Notes: a model not told the origin generated them from the sequence alone. A stretch of DNA of 18,376 nt from Bacillus salipaludis (GCF_004358205.1 NZ_SMYO01000032.1:1-18376), one strand, 5' to 3'. Numbered from the stretch's first letter, positions 6,809-14,132 are shown. Made by a program: numbers and translations.

Positions 6809-6857
6809 ACACACTATATAAAAGATTGTCTTTAATTAACTTGCTAGGGGGATTTTT

Positions 6858-7340
6858 ATGAGCGATTTTTTAGGGTTATTTGGTGATGACAGAGCTCAAA
6901 ATGTTGAGAATGAAGATAGACATGAAAATAACCAAACGAGCGGCGCACTCCAGCTTCATAAAGAAGAGGTTGACATTACGAAAAATAAGGTCAATGCTGG
7001 AGAAGTAGTCCTCTCAAAAGAGGTTGTGGAAGAACAAAAAACGGTCGACGTTCCTGTCATGCACGAGGAAGTTGTGATAAAAAGAACGAAATTGAATAAC
7101 GAACGAAGTGATGAACCCATCAGTTCGGAGGAAACTATCCATATTCCAGTTAGCCAAGAAGAAGTTGAGGTAAACAAATATACAGTGACAACCGAGGAGA
7201 TCTCCGCTGCGAAACGTGAAGTTGAGGAAACCCGGCATATCGAAGAAACGCTTAAACACGAAGAGGCACATGTTAATACAACTGGAAGTGTTGATATCAT
7301 TTCCGATGATTCAGGTTTTGAAGATATAAATCATAGCTAA
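6858..7340 (+). CDS. DUF2382 (YsnF/AvaK-type) stress-response protein
   Basis: Of 160 residues, about 30-145 form a DUF2382 domain: LHKEEVDITKNKVNAGEVVL, then EEQKTVDVPVMHEEVVIKR, then EETIHIPVSQEEVEVNKY and RHIEETLKHEEAHVNTTG. These are alternating Glu/Lys/Val strands with an internal repeat. The family includes B. subtilis YsnF, a general-stress protein of unknown mechanism. The usual N-terminal PRC-barrel-like part of YsnF is absent and replaced by a 30-residue acidic leader. AGGGGGA precedes the ATG. It is followed by a second DUF2382 gene, with a long hairpin between them. Confidence 0.85.
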   Translation: MSDFLGLFGDDRAQNVENEDRHENNQTSGALQLHKEEVDITKNKVNAGEVVLSKEVVEEQKTVDVPVMHEEVVIKRTKLNNERSDEPISSEETIHIPVSQEEVEVNKYTVTTEEISAAKREVEETRHIEETLKHEEAHVNTTGSVDIISDDSGFEDINHS

Positions 7341-7345
7341 AAATA

Positions 7346-7384
7346 AAACCACCTTAACATCGTCAAGCAATGTTAAGGTGGTTT
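7346..7384 (+). terminator. 15-bp perfect hairpin between the two DUF2382 genes
   Basis: AAACCACCTTAACAT (7346-7360) pairs fully with ATGTTAAGGTGGTTT (7370-7384) around a nine-base loop. It lies just after the first stop codon and before the ribosome site of the second gene. Only three T residues end the stem, so it could be a weak terminator, an RNA-stabilising stem or a processing site. Confidence 0.65.
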
Positions 7385-7411
7385 CACCATTTCTTATGGA
7401 GGGAGATTAAG

Positions 7412-7822
7412 TTGCATGAAAAGCAGAATTCATCAAATGACCATCATGAAGAAGTAACGCTCAAACTACATAAAGAAGAATTGCAGGTGAGCAAGAAGAG
7501 GGTTGAGACAGCAGATGTTAGGGTATATAAGAAAACCTTTACCGAGGTTAAACAAATTATGGTCCCTGTTACCCATGAACAGCTAATCATTGAGAAAAAG
7601 ATTGTAAATCCAAACAGTGACATAGATTCACAAATTGAAACAATTTGCATCCCTTTAAGTGAAGAACATATTGAGGTTACATTAAATCCAACTGTCCTTG
7701 AGGATGTTGAGGTTTTTAAGAAACAATGTGAAGAGCTCATACAGGTTAATGAAACCTTGAAGGAAGAAAAAGTCCAAATAAATACATTCGGGGATATAAA
7801 TGTAATAGTAGACGATCAATAA
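7412..7822 (+). CDS. Second DUF2382 (YsnF-like) protein
   Basis: The start is set at TTG 7412 because GGAGGGA lies eight bases before it; the ATG at 7370 lies inside the hairpin and lacks such a site. The protein is then 136 residues: a short His-rich leader (NDHHEEV) and a DUF2382 domain (TLKLHKEELQVSKKRVETAD through VNETLKEEKVQINTFGD). It is clearly paralogous to the gene at 6858-7340, but divergent, so the pair arose by an old duplication. The two are probably co-transcribed, with the intervening hairpin tuning expression of this gene. Confidence 0.82.
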   Translation: MHEKQNSSNDHHEEVTLKLHKEELQVSKKRVETADVRVYKKTFTEVKQIMVPVTHEQLIIEKKIVNPNSDIDSQIETICIPLSEEHIEVTLNPTVLEDVEVFKKQCEELIQVNETLKEEKVQINTFGDINVIVDDQ

Positions 7823-8215
7823 TCACCCCAATAATGCTTCCAGATTGTGCTACATCAAAGGGCGGAGAAGCAAAGCTAACGAAATTATTATCAAAGGAAT
7901 GGGCAAAGAGAATGTAAACGCTATCTTCCATATATATTCTTGCCATCCATTCCTCCCTCTAAAACCTAATGGCTTTCTCAAAATTACGCCCGTTTTCTCA
8001 GTTTTTCGTATTGGTTTAAATATTAATGACACAAGAAGCATGAATGAGAGTTGAATTTCTTTAAATTATAATTGGGTAGTAAGGGACATTGAAATAATAC
8101 GCACTTCCTATTTTCCTTTTAGCTTAATAACAATATGGAATCGTCGCAATCCCATTCACAATATAAGCATCCGATAGTAAATAATTTTAATTTGATTTAA
8201 ATACTTAACAAAGCA
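7823..8215. other. Non-coding stretch
   Basis: No supported gene in about 390 bases. Open frames on both strands lack ribosome sites. The minus-strand one (7850-8041) ends in a hydrophobic segment (FTFSLPIPLIIISLALLLRP) and could be the relic of a membrane protein's C-terminus. Confidence 0.4.
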
Positions 8216-8250
8216 TTACACCACATTTAAGTGGAATCCTTCACAATCTC
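8205..8250 (+). repeat. Two-box repeat, copy 6 (right tail only)
   Basis: ACACCACATTTAAGTGGAAT and CCTTCACAATC resemble the long right tail seen at 206-230, 947-968 and 14857-14878 (TTTAAGTGAAA...TTCACAAA). No left box or hairpin is left. It coincides with the abrupt end of the membrane-protein gene fragment on the minus strand. Confidence 0.55.
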
Positions 8251-8374
8251 TTCTACACCTAATCATGGCGATTATAAACCAAGTTACATATATCTTTTTC
8301 GCTGTTAACCGCTTTGGCATAAACCAGATAACAATAAGGTTAATACTTAATGCTGTATATGGAGACCACCACAT
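8216..8374 (-). pseudogene. Truncated CBO0543-like membrane protein, N-terminal part
   Basis: ATG at 8374 is preceded by AGGTGG seven bases away, a better start than the TTG further upstream. The first 38 residues (MWWSPYTALSINLIVIWFMP, then KRLTAKKIYVTWFIIAMI) resemble the N-terminus of the 17604-18074 protein (ILTVIVLNAVFWLMPKKLTK). After that the frame runs into unrelated residues (RCRRDCEGFHLNVV) encoded by the tail of the two-box repeat. Full-length relatives have about 150 residues, so about three quarters of the gene has been removed, with the break at the repeat. It is probably non-functional. Confidence 0.6.
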
Positions 8375-8461
8375 ATTTAAACCACCTAATAAATACAAGT
8401 ATTAGAGATTTAATTAGTTTTTCCAAATATAGAAAATTCATGACACAATTAAAACTTTTTA

Positions 8462-8543
8462 TTTCACCAACCTGCCCCGTTACTTCAATAAGAATATGCA
8501 TTACCGATGTTCAGTAATGCACTCAGTTAGTTGAATTAGTAAG
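8462..8543 (+). repeat. Two-box hairpin repeat, copy 7
   Basis: The left box ACCAACCTGCCCCGTTACTT (8466-8485) has little left arm. The central stem is a perfect TGCATTAC (8497-8504) with GTAATGCA (8514-8521), a sequence unrelated to the hairpins of the other copies. The right box is CACTCAGTTAGTTGAATTAG (8520-8539). It ends three bases from the stop codon of the minus-strand gene 8547-8840. Confidence 0.85.
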
Positions 8544-8546
8544 TCG

Positions 8547-8840
8547 TTATATTGCCCAACCCCATTCACCTTTTAAGACATTTTCTCTTTCATCATTATC
8601 AATATCTGTGAAATCCCATTCCGTCCGTTTACACTTACGACAAGGTAATGGATAATTCTTGTCTTCATCACATCCAAATAATGTTGAAAAACTTCGTTCT
8701 AAATCATTGGGGTCATAGAACAAAGTACAAAGCTCAAAGTCGTGAATATATTGGCATTTACAGAATACACACTCTACAAATCTAAAATCAGCGTAATCAT
8801 CTAGTATGTCACCTGTTTTAAAATTGTTTGCACTTATCAT
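8547..8840 (-). CDS. Small putative zinc-binding protein of unknown function
   Basis: The 97-residue protein is acidic and contains two cysteine pairs, CVFCKC (about 24-29) and CRKCKR (about 67-72), plus single cysteines between them; this is the layout of a zinc ribbon or treble-clef fold. I do not recognise a family. AGGAG stands 7 bases before the ATG. The gene is enclosed by repeat copy 8 (upstream, about 50 bases) and copy 7 (downstream, three bases after the stop), making the tightest cassette-like unit in the window. Function cannot be inferred beyond possible metal or nucleic-acid binding. Confidence 0.75.
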   Translation of the reverse strand: MISANNFKTGDILDDYADFRFVECVFCKCQYIHDFELCTLFYDPNDLERSFSTLFGCDEDKNYPLPCRKCKRTEWDFTDIDNDERENVLKGEWGWAI

Positions 8841-8891
8841 TACTTTCTCCTTTTATTAAATCAATAGCTTTAAGGTATTATACAACACTAT

Positions 8892-8985
8892 TCTTGTTCC
8901 ACTAACCTGCCCCTTTAGTGCAATAAAAAAAGCTGCCATAATGACAGCCTAATCTACAACTCTTGCACCCGTTAGCTGAATAAGG
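8892..8985 (+). repeat. Two-box hairpin repeat, copy 8
   Basis: Left box: CACTAA (8900-8905) pairs with TTAGTG (8915-8920) around CCTGCCCCT; the arms differ from the AACTAAC form but still pair. The central hairpin GCTG-c-CA/TG-a-CAGC is at 8932-8948. The right box AACTCTTGCACCCGTTAGCT (8958-8977) is followed by GAATAAGG. Confidence 0.9.
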
Positions 8986-9161
8986 GAAATTTCCGTTACC
9001 CGCACTTCTTTTTTTACAAAACTATCCATGCTCTGACCCTCCCCCTGATTTTCACTTCTTTCCCCTGTATATCCAGGATTTTTGGACTGTATATTTCTAA
9101 TGGCTCCAGATCAATATCTTGGGCATAATACAGTTTATATACATTAGAGAGGTGGGATAGT

Positions 9162-9344
9162 ATGAGGCTAAGAAATGGGGATTTTTATACAAATGTTTTT
9201 ACCAATAAGTTATTTAGGTTAAATGAAGATAAAGATAGTAGCTGGAACTTGAGTTTGCGGGATGAAGAAGGTTATCATGAAACAGAAAAGATATCAGGGC
9301 GTGATATGATTAGATTGGTAAAAGGTAGTTATAAAAAAAGCTAA
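9162..9344 (+). CDS. Small hypothetical protein (60 residues)
   Basis: An ATG with GAGGTGGG about six bases upstream opens a charged, soluble 60-residue protein (MRLRNGDFYTNVFTNKLFRL ... RLVKGSYKKS). It has a mostly beta-like first half and a basic tail. I do not recognise a family. It is one of two small plus-strand genes between repeat copies 8 and 9, opposite in direction to the minus-strand cassette-like genes. No terminator follows directly, so it may be transcribed together with the gene at 9487-9696. Confidence 0.65.
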   Translation: MRLRNGDFYTNVFTNKLFRLNEDKDSSWNLSLRDEEGYHETEKISGRDMIRLVKGSYKKS

Positions 9345-9486
9345 TAAAAAAAGCTATCCGATTCCTGTCATACTACCTATAATCAAATTTTTTTAGTGGA
9401 AAGTAGGTAAAACTTGAAACAATATAAGATGTTCCAAGGAAAAAGTCGCCTTTATGTCGAATATAGTAAATAAAGGGGATTATCCA

Positions 9487-9696
9487 ATGAATAAAGTTGA
9501 GTTATTAAAAAAATTACTAAATAGTAGTCGAGGTAATTTGTTTTCATTAGAGATTCCTACTACAAAAGAAAGTGAAAAAAAGATTCAAGAAATGGTTAGA
9601 GTATTAGAGGCAGAAAAAAGAATTAAATTAAGAGAATATGTACAGAGAGAATACTCAGTTTATTTACATGGAATAATTAAGTATGCATCCGAATAA
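9487..9696 (+). CDS. Small hypothetical helical protein (69 residues)
   Basis: The start was moved to ATG 9487 because AAAGGGGA stands about eight bases before it; the ATG at 9454 has no such site. The protein (MNKVELLKKLLNSSRGNLFS ... YLHGIIKYASE) is Lys/Glu-rich and should be mostly alpha-helical, with a possible amphipathic or coiled-coil stretch at about 26-50. No family is recognised. The stop codon lies in the loop of a strong terminator hairpin, so the end of the gene and the end of transcription coincide. Confidence 0.7.
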   Translation: MNKVELLKKLLNSSRGNLFSLEIPTTKESEKKIQEMVRVLEAEKRIKLREYVQREYSVYLHGIIKYASE

Positions 9697-9711
9697 TCGG
9701 ATGCATTTTTT
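9684..9711 (+). terminator. Terminator overlapping the stop codon of 9487-9696
   Basis: TGCATCCG (9684-9691) pairs with CGGATGCA (9698-9705) around AATAAT and is followed by TTTTTT. The TAA stop (9694-9696) is in the loop. Confidence 0.88.
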
Positions 9712-9848
9712 ATTGGGGTGAATGACCATAGGGTTCTTCAAGTTATACAGTAAGCCAGGATGCGCAAAGAATTTTTATGAGATTTAGAAATTGTGAACCT
9801 TCATAACCCACTGAGCCAATAAATCCCCTAGGCATCTATTTTCTTAAA

Positions 9849-9925
9849 TTAACCTGCCCCGTTTGTTCAATAAGGAGTTCAATAAAAAGTGCGTTAATCC
9901 TCATTGGATTAACGCACCCGTTATA
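9849..9925 (+). repeat. Two-box hairpin repeat, copy 9
   Basis: The left box is TTAACCTGCCCCGTTTGTTC (9849-9868). GTTCAATAA occurs twice (9864-9872, 9877-9885), an internal duplication. The central stem is a perfect 12-bp GTGCGTTAATCC (9889-9900) with GGATTAACGCAC (9906-9917); its end merges into the right box GCACCCGTTA (9914-9923). It ends five bases from the stop of the minus-strand gene 9931-10140 and probably serves as its transcription end. Confidence 0.88.
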
Positions 9926-9930
9926 TACGT

Positions 9931-10140
9931 TTAGCGTGACGCTTTTGGCGGTTGGCACACGTCACATTTACGTTGGCTATTATTTTTAAATTTCGTAAAT
10001 GTTTTTTCAAAGTTGCTACCACATGCACATTTAAACAGTAACTTTTGAGAAAAACCGTGGTATTCCGTCGTTAGCAACTTACTTTCCGAATTGTTCTCAA
10101 CAAATTCTTTAATTTTACCAATCGTCCATCGTTTATTCAT
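9931..10140 (-). CDS. Small zinc-finger protein with a phage/homing-endonuclease-type domain
   Basis: The 69-residue protein MNKRWTIGKIKEFVENNSES ... RKCDVCQPPKASR contains a CACG and a CDVC pair about 20 residues apart, as in a treble-clef zinc finger. The sequence style (KIKEFVENNSESKLL, KLLFKCACGSNFEKTFTKFK) matches a domain found repeated at the N-terminus of phage and homing-endonuclease-related proteins; here the single domain stands alone, so it may be a free DNA-binding module. GGGGTG precedes the ATG. Repeat copy 9 follows its stop by five bases and copy 10 lies about 140 bases upstream, giving another cassette-like unit. Confidence 0.72.
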   Translation of the reverse strand: MNKRWTIGKIKEFVENNSESKLLTTEYHGFSQKLLFKCACGSNFEKTFTKFKNNSQRKCDVCQPPKASR

Positions 10141-10276
10141 TCACTTACACCCCCATTTTTTATTGCTAGTCGGAGGCTTTTCTTGGCATCCGTTCAATTA
10201 TGAGTAAAAGTCGTAATTATCCTAAGTTCCTCATTATAACATGAGCAGGTACACAATTAAACAAATGGAAGGTATC

Positions 10277-10369
10277 TTATTAACCTGCCCCTTTAGTTCA
10301 ACAAGAAAGAGCTTGCTTAATGACAGCTCTGATTTTAAACTCAAGCACCCAGTTAGTTCTATAAGCAAC
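10277..10369 (+). repeat. Two-box hairpin repeat, copy 10
   Basis: The left box is TTATTAACCTGCCCCTTTAG followed by TTCAACAAG (10277-10305). The central hairpin GAGCTTG...TGACAGCTC is at 10310-10329. The right box AACTCAAGCACCCAGTTAGT (10339-10358) is followed by TCTATAAG. Confidence 0.85.
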
Positions 10370-10380
10370 CTCGATAAGTT

Positions 10381-10417
10381 AAAAAAACAAACACTTTCTA
10401 CCTAAGGAAAGGTTTGT
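10381..10417 (-). terminator. Terminator of the oxidoreductase gene
   Basis: On the minus strand AACAAACCTTTC and GAAAGTGTTTGTT form a stem with one mismatch, followed by a T run. It lies just after the stop codon of the 10431-11423 gene. Confidence 0.75.
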
Positions 10418-10430
10418 TAGATAAGACTAA

Positions 10431-11423
10431 TTATTTTAATTTAAGTACTATTTTTCCTTTTGCTCTTCCCGCCTCTGCATACTCCAATGCTTTTTGGGCA
10501 TCTTCGAAAATAAAAACTTTATCAAGTGTAGGCTTAATCACTTCTGACTCTAACATTTTTGTTAAAATTTTCAACTGCTCTCCACTATGCTTCATAAAAA
10601 GAAACGTGTATTGGACATTATGTTTTTTTTCTAGCTTCGTAAGTTTATAACTTGCAATTGAAAATAAGGTTTTTTTAAATGAGCTAAATCCATTTTCTTT
10701 AGCAAAGCGACCATTCGGGATTCCAGATATAGAAACAATCTTTCCTCCTTTTTTTAATGTTACAAATGATCTCTCTAACGTCGCCCCCCCAATGGTATCA
10801 AGAACTGCGTTGTAGTCACGAATCGAATGTTCGAACTTTTCTGTCTTGTAATTAATAACTTCGTCAGCGCCAAGAGATTTTACTAAATCACTACCATCAC
10901 TAGCTGTAGTTGCGACAAAAGCACCCATATGTTTTGCAAGTTGGATAGCAAATGTTCCTACTCCCCCTGATCCTGCATGTATTAATATTTTATGTCCTTT
11001 TTCAATTCGCAGAATATCATGAAAAGCTTGGTAGGATGTCAATCCGACTAGAGGGATGGAGGCGGCTTCTTCAAAACTTAAATTTTTAGGTTTTAATGCA
11101 ATATCTTCTTGGTTAACAGAGAGATATTCAGTAAAAGTTCCCATTTTATTTGCTCTAGGTCGACCATATACCTCATTACCGACTTTAAACTTCGTGACAC
11201 TAGTACCTACTTCAACAATTTTTCCAGAAAAATCATTTCCTAAAATTAACGGCATCTTGTATTTCAATAATAATTTTAATTCACCTTTTCGAATTTTTGT
11301 ATCAAGAGGATTTATACTTGCCGCATATATCTCAACTAAGACCTCGTCATTATTTATTTTGGGCATAGGGAAGTCTAAAAAATTTGGTTTTTTACCGTAG
11401 TTTTCAATTGCTAAAGCTTTCAT
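10431..11423 (-). CDS. MDR-family NAD(P)-dependent oxidoreductase (quinone/alcohol dehydrogenase-like)
   Basis: The start is taken at the internal ATG (MKALAIENYG), which has GGAGG six bases upstream, giving 330 residues. The medium-chain dehydrogenase fold is clear: a GroES-like domain (1-120) with PLILGNDFSGKIVEVG at 58-73, and a Rossmann domain with HAGSGGVGTFAIQLAK at 149-164, the dinucleotide-binding loop. The Cys/His zinc ligands of true alcohol dehydrogenases are absent, so it belongs with the zinc-free quinone oxidoreductase / RTN4IP1-like branch, which uses NADPH to reduce quinones or enones. It follows the old yellow enzyme gene in the same direction, but a terminator hairpin (11475-11515) lies between them, so it is only partly co-expressed or has its own promoter. 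Confidence 0.88.
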   Translation of the reverse strand: MKALAIENYGKKPNFLDFPMPKINNDEVLVEIYAASINPLDTKIRKGELKLLLKYKMPLILGNDFSGKIVEVGTSVTKFKVGNEVYGRPRANKMGTFTEYLSVNQEDIALKPKNLSFEEAASIPLVGLTSYQAFHDILRIEKGHKILIHAGSGGVGTFAIQLAKHMGAFVATTASDGSDLVKSLGADEVINYKTEKFEHSIRDYNAVLDTIGGATLERSFVTLKKGGKIVSISGIPNGRFAKENGFSSFKKTLFSIASYKLTKLEKKHNVQYTFLFMKHSGEQLKILTKMLESEVIKPTLDKVFIFEDAQKALEYAEAGRAKGKIVLKLK

Positions 11424-11474
11424 TACAATCCTCCACATTTTTATTTAACGCACATGTATCTTTTCATAACGAAC

Positions 11475-11515
11475 ATAAGAAAAAAGATTATGAATATCCC
11501 TAGATGGGATATTCA
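11475..11515 (-). terminator. Terminator between the old yellow enzyme and dehydrogenase genes
   Basis: TGAATATCCC (11491-11500) and GGGATATTCA (11506-11515) form a perfect 10-bp stem around five bases. On the minus strand it is followed by ATAATCTTTTTTCTT. Confidence 0.78.
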
Positions 11516-11524
11516 TTAAATAAA

Positions 11525-12583
11525 CTATTTTAAGAAAGGATAATCTGTATAACCTTCTTTTCCCCCTGCATAGAGCGTGTTTTTATCAGGTTCGTTTAGG
11601 GGAGCACCTGATTGAATCCGTTCTACAAAGTCTGGATTAGCTAGTACCCAAGTGCCTACTGTGACAACATCCGCAAGATTATTATCTACATCAGACGAAA
11701 GTTGATCTAGAGGACGACCTGGACGGTTAACAAGAAGTGATTGATCCCAAAGTTGACGCACATCTTTTAGGAATTGCTCGTTTCCAAAGTGCATTAAATG
11801 CAGATATGCAAGGTTAAGCTTATTTAATTCACTTATTAAATAGCGATACATCTCAAGGCTATTTTCCCCCTCATCAATGCCTTGCAGTGTTCCTTGAGGA
11901 GAAAAACGGATGCCTGTTCTTTCTGCTCCTATTTCATCAACAACTGCTTTAGCTACTTCAATAGCGAATCGAGAACGACCCTCAATCGTACCACCGTATG
12001 CATCTTGACGATGATTGGAGTTTTCACTAAGGAATTGTTGGATCAGATAACCATTCGCTCCGTGAATTTCAACTCCGTCTGCACCAGCTTCAATTGCTGA
12101 ACGTGCTGCTAAACGAAACTCATTGATAACATCTTTTATCTCAAGCTCACTCAATTCTCTTGGTGTTGGAATTTCTTTCATTCCTTCTGCCGTGAAAATT
12201 TCTACACCAGGTGCAATAGCTGACGGTGCAACTGCTTGGCGGTGGTGAGGTGTGTTATCAGGGTGTGATACACGTCCAACATGCATAAGCTGAACAAAAA
12301 TATGACCGCCTTCACAATGAACTTTAGAAGTTACTTTTTTCCACCCTTTAATATGATTTTCTGTATAAATACCAGGTGTATTAGTGTAACCTTGCCCATC
12401 ATCTGAAGGTTGGGTTCCTTCGCTTATAATTAAACCGACTGAAGCACGCTGACCATAGTACTCTGCTACTAAATCGCTCGGTGTACCATCTGGTAAAGCT
12501 CTACTTCTAGTCATCGGAGCCATACCTATACGATTTTTTAAGTCAATGTTTCCGATACGAACTTTTTCAAATAATCTGCTCAT
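11525..12583 (-). CDS. Old yellow enzyme family alkene reductase (NemA-like)
   Basis: This 352-residue FMN-dependent TIM-barrel protein has the expected family length. Family residues visible are Thr25 (MAPMTRSR), Gln98 (FVQLMH), the substrate-binding pair His174/Asn177 and the proton donor Tyr179 in HGANGYLIQQFLSEN, and DAYGGTIEGRSRF at 194-206. This is the layout of the classical NemA/OYE1 branch rather than the YqjM branch. These enzymes reduce electrophilic alkenes, nitro compounds and quinones with NAD(P)H in the cytoplasm. AAGGAG precedes the ATG and overlaps the end of the hydrolase gene, 14 bases upstream, so the two are translated from one mRNA. Confidence 0.93.
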   Translation of the reverse strand: MSRLFEKVRIGNIDLKNRIGMAPMTRSRALPDGTPSDLVAEYYGQRASVGLIISEGTQPSDDGQGYTNTPGIYTENHIKGWKKVTSKVHCEGGHIFVQLMHVGRVSHPDNTPHHRQAVAPSAIAPGVEIFTAEGMKEIPTPRELSELEIKDVINEFRLAARSAIEAGADGVEIHGANGYLIQQFLSENSNHRQDAYGGTIEGRSRFAIEVAKAVVDEIGAERTGIRFSPQGTLQGIDEGENSLEMYRYLISELNKLNLAYLHLMHFGNEQFLKDVRQLWDQSLLVNRPGRPLDQLSSDVDNNLADVVTVGTWVLANPDFVERIQSGAPLNEPDKNTLYAGGKEGYTDYPFLK

Positions 12584-12597
12584 ATGAATACTCCTTT

Positions 12598-13446
12598 TTA
12601 ATAAGAATTAGAATCAAGAAATGAATTTACGTGTTCTGCAAATAGTTCTGGAAATTGAAACAGATGCCCGTGACCAGAATCAGGATATATAATCAGCTGT
12701 GCTTTGGGTAATTTCTCTGTTAAGATATAACTGTTTTTAGTCGGTACCATCACATCATTAACACCATTAGTAACAAGTACAGGGTGTTTGATGTTTTGTA
12801 ACCATTCATAATCATGATTAGATTTTTGTTTAGCCCATTTTGCAATGGCTTGTAATTGTGCCTCTTTTACTTGTTCTGAACTGTTTACTTTTTTCTGATT
12901 AAAAATTCTTTGTAGCGAAGCCATTCCTGCAGATTTACTTGTTTCGGTTTGTTCGTAGAAAAAGAACATAAAATCATTTATTCCATCTTCTTCCGTTCCG
13001 CCGTGACGATTCATTCTTTCAAAAATCTCTGGATTTGGATTAATACCAGATTCAGGCGAAGTACCTGCCATAATAATTTTTCTTACTAAATCTCCTTCTT
13101 GTAAAGCTAGCTCTTGTGCAACCATGCCACCAATGGAAAAACCAAGAATGTCAACTTGTTCTAATCCAAGAGTTTTTATAAATGTTGCTGTATCTTTTGC
13201 CATATCAGCAATTGTAGTAGGCGTTAGTCCATCGGTCTCACCAACCCCTTTATTGTCAAATAAGATTACTGGGCGTGTATTTGCAATAGGTTCAAGCATG
13301 TTTGGATCCCAGTTTTCCATCGTTCCTCTAAAGTGAACAAGAAATACTACCGGTATACCATCTTGTGTACCAAATTTTCTATATGCGTAACGAGTTCCAT
13401 CTGCTTCAATAAATTCTGATTCTGTTGGTATTTTAAAGTTTGTCAT
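12598..13446 (-). CDS. Alpha/beta hydrolase
   Basis: The 282-residue protein has the full hydrolase set: nucleophile Ser104 in GFSIGG, Asp231 in NGVNDVMVP and His259 in DSGHGHLF. The oxyanion region VFLVHFRGTMENWD (34-47) carries HF where HG is usual. Homologues next to old yellow enzymes and TetR repressors are typically annotated as esterase- or haloperoxidase-like hydrolases; the substrate is unknown. AAGGAGG precedes the ATG. It is the first gene after the TetR repressor, and a palindromic operator (13518-13539) lies in the gap, so repression by that protein is likely. Confidence 0.9.
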   Translation of the reverse strand: MTNFKIPTESEFIEADGTRYAYRKFGTQDGIPVVFLVHFRGTMENWDPNMLEPIANTRPVILFDNKGVGETDGLTPTTIADMAKDTATFIKTLGLEQVDILGFSIGGMVAQELALQEGDLVRKIIMAGTSPESGINPNPEIFERMNRHGGTEEDGINDFMFFFYEQTETSKSAGMASLQRIFNQKKVNSSEQVKEAQLQAIAKWAKQKSNHDYEWLQNIKHPVLVTNGVNDVMVPTKNSYILTEKLPKAQLIIYPDSGHGHLFQFPELFAEHVNSFLDSNSY

Positions 13447-13517
13447 TTTTGTGTTCCTCCTTAGAAATTAAAAAACGATTTTATAAGTATGCATTATGAT
13501 GGTTTGTTTCATGCCGA

Positions 13518-13539
13518 TTTTAGAATGATCGTTCTAAAA
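13518..13539. promoter_or_regulatory. Palindromic operator before the hydrolase-reductase operon
   Basis: TTTTAGAA and TTCTAAAA flank TGATCG, forming a 22-bp near-perfect palindrome. Its core TAGAA...TTCTA recurs before the tetR gene (14195-14210), which points to the neighbouring TetR-family repressor as the ligand. Confidence 0.8.
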
Positions 13540-13556
13540 AGGGTAAAAAAAGAAAG

Positions 13557-14132
13557 CTAGTCCAACACTGAAAGTGCTAGAGTGATGATGCCTTCTAATT
13601 CTTTTTTATTGTAATTAGTTTTTATTAGTACTCTTATACCTACCAAATTGTTGTGTAAGAAACGAGATGTGTTATCAGAATCGATTTCTTTTGATAGCTC
13701 TCCACTAGTTTGGCCCCGTTTTATAAGGTTATTAAACATATCTTCAGTACGGTTAAACATTTTTGTAACTATGCGTCCAATTTCTTTGTCCAACAAAGAT
13801 AATTCAATGGCTGCATTTACTGTTAGACAACCTTTTGGGTATTGTTCAATGGAATTCAGTATGAAAATAAAAACATCACGTATCGCCTGTTTAATGGATG
13901 AAGTGCTACTAATTATGCTTTCCATCTCATTGACGATGAGCTCTTCATAGTGATTAAGGGAAGCTAAGAACAATGAACGCTTGTCACCAAATGTGTCATA
14001 TATACTCCTGCGGTGTATCCCCATATGATCCACCAAATCTTGCATGGATGTTTTTTCATAACCCTGTTCCCAGAAAAGCTCCATTGCTTTTCTTAATACT
14101 GCTTTTTCGTCAAACTCTTTACTTCTAGCCAT
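13557..14132 (-). CDS. TetR/AcrR-family transcriptional repressor
   Basis: The start is set at MARSKEFD, where AAGGAG stands 7 bases upstream, giving 191 residues. An N-terminal helix-turn-helix (about 25-47: TSMQDLVDHMGIHRRSIYDT) is followed by FGDKRSLFLASLNHYEE, the standard TetR layout. The C-terminal ligand-binding part contains PKGCLTVNAAIEL, frequent in YxaF/LmrA-type regulators that sense electrophiles or drugs. It is the first gene of a minus-strand block with a hydrolase, an old yellow enzyme and a dehydrogenase. TAGAA...TTCTA palindromes lie before it and before the hydrolase, so it likely represses itself and the operon until a reactive compound is bound. Confidence 0.92.
   Translation of the reverse strand: MARSKEFDEKAVLRKAMELFWEQGYEKTSMQDLVDHMGIHRRSIYDTFGDKRSLFLASLNHYEELIVNEMESIISSTSSIKQAIRDVFIFILNSIEQYPKGCLTVNAAIELSLLDKEIGRIVTKMFNRTEDMFNNLIKRGQTSGELSKEIDSDNTSRFLHNNLVGIRVLIKTNYNKKELEGIITLALSVLD

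Noticed and set aside
7845..8054. Opposing open frames (69 and 63 residues) after the second DUF2382 gene
   Set aside because: Neither has a ribosome site or a recognisable motif. The hydrophobic minus-strand end is mentioned as a possible relic only.
11056..13950. Several plus-strand open frames over the oxidoreductase/TetR block
   Set aside because: They are antisense shadows of well-supported minus-strand genes.
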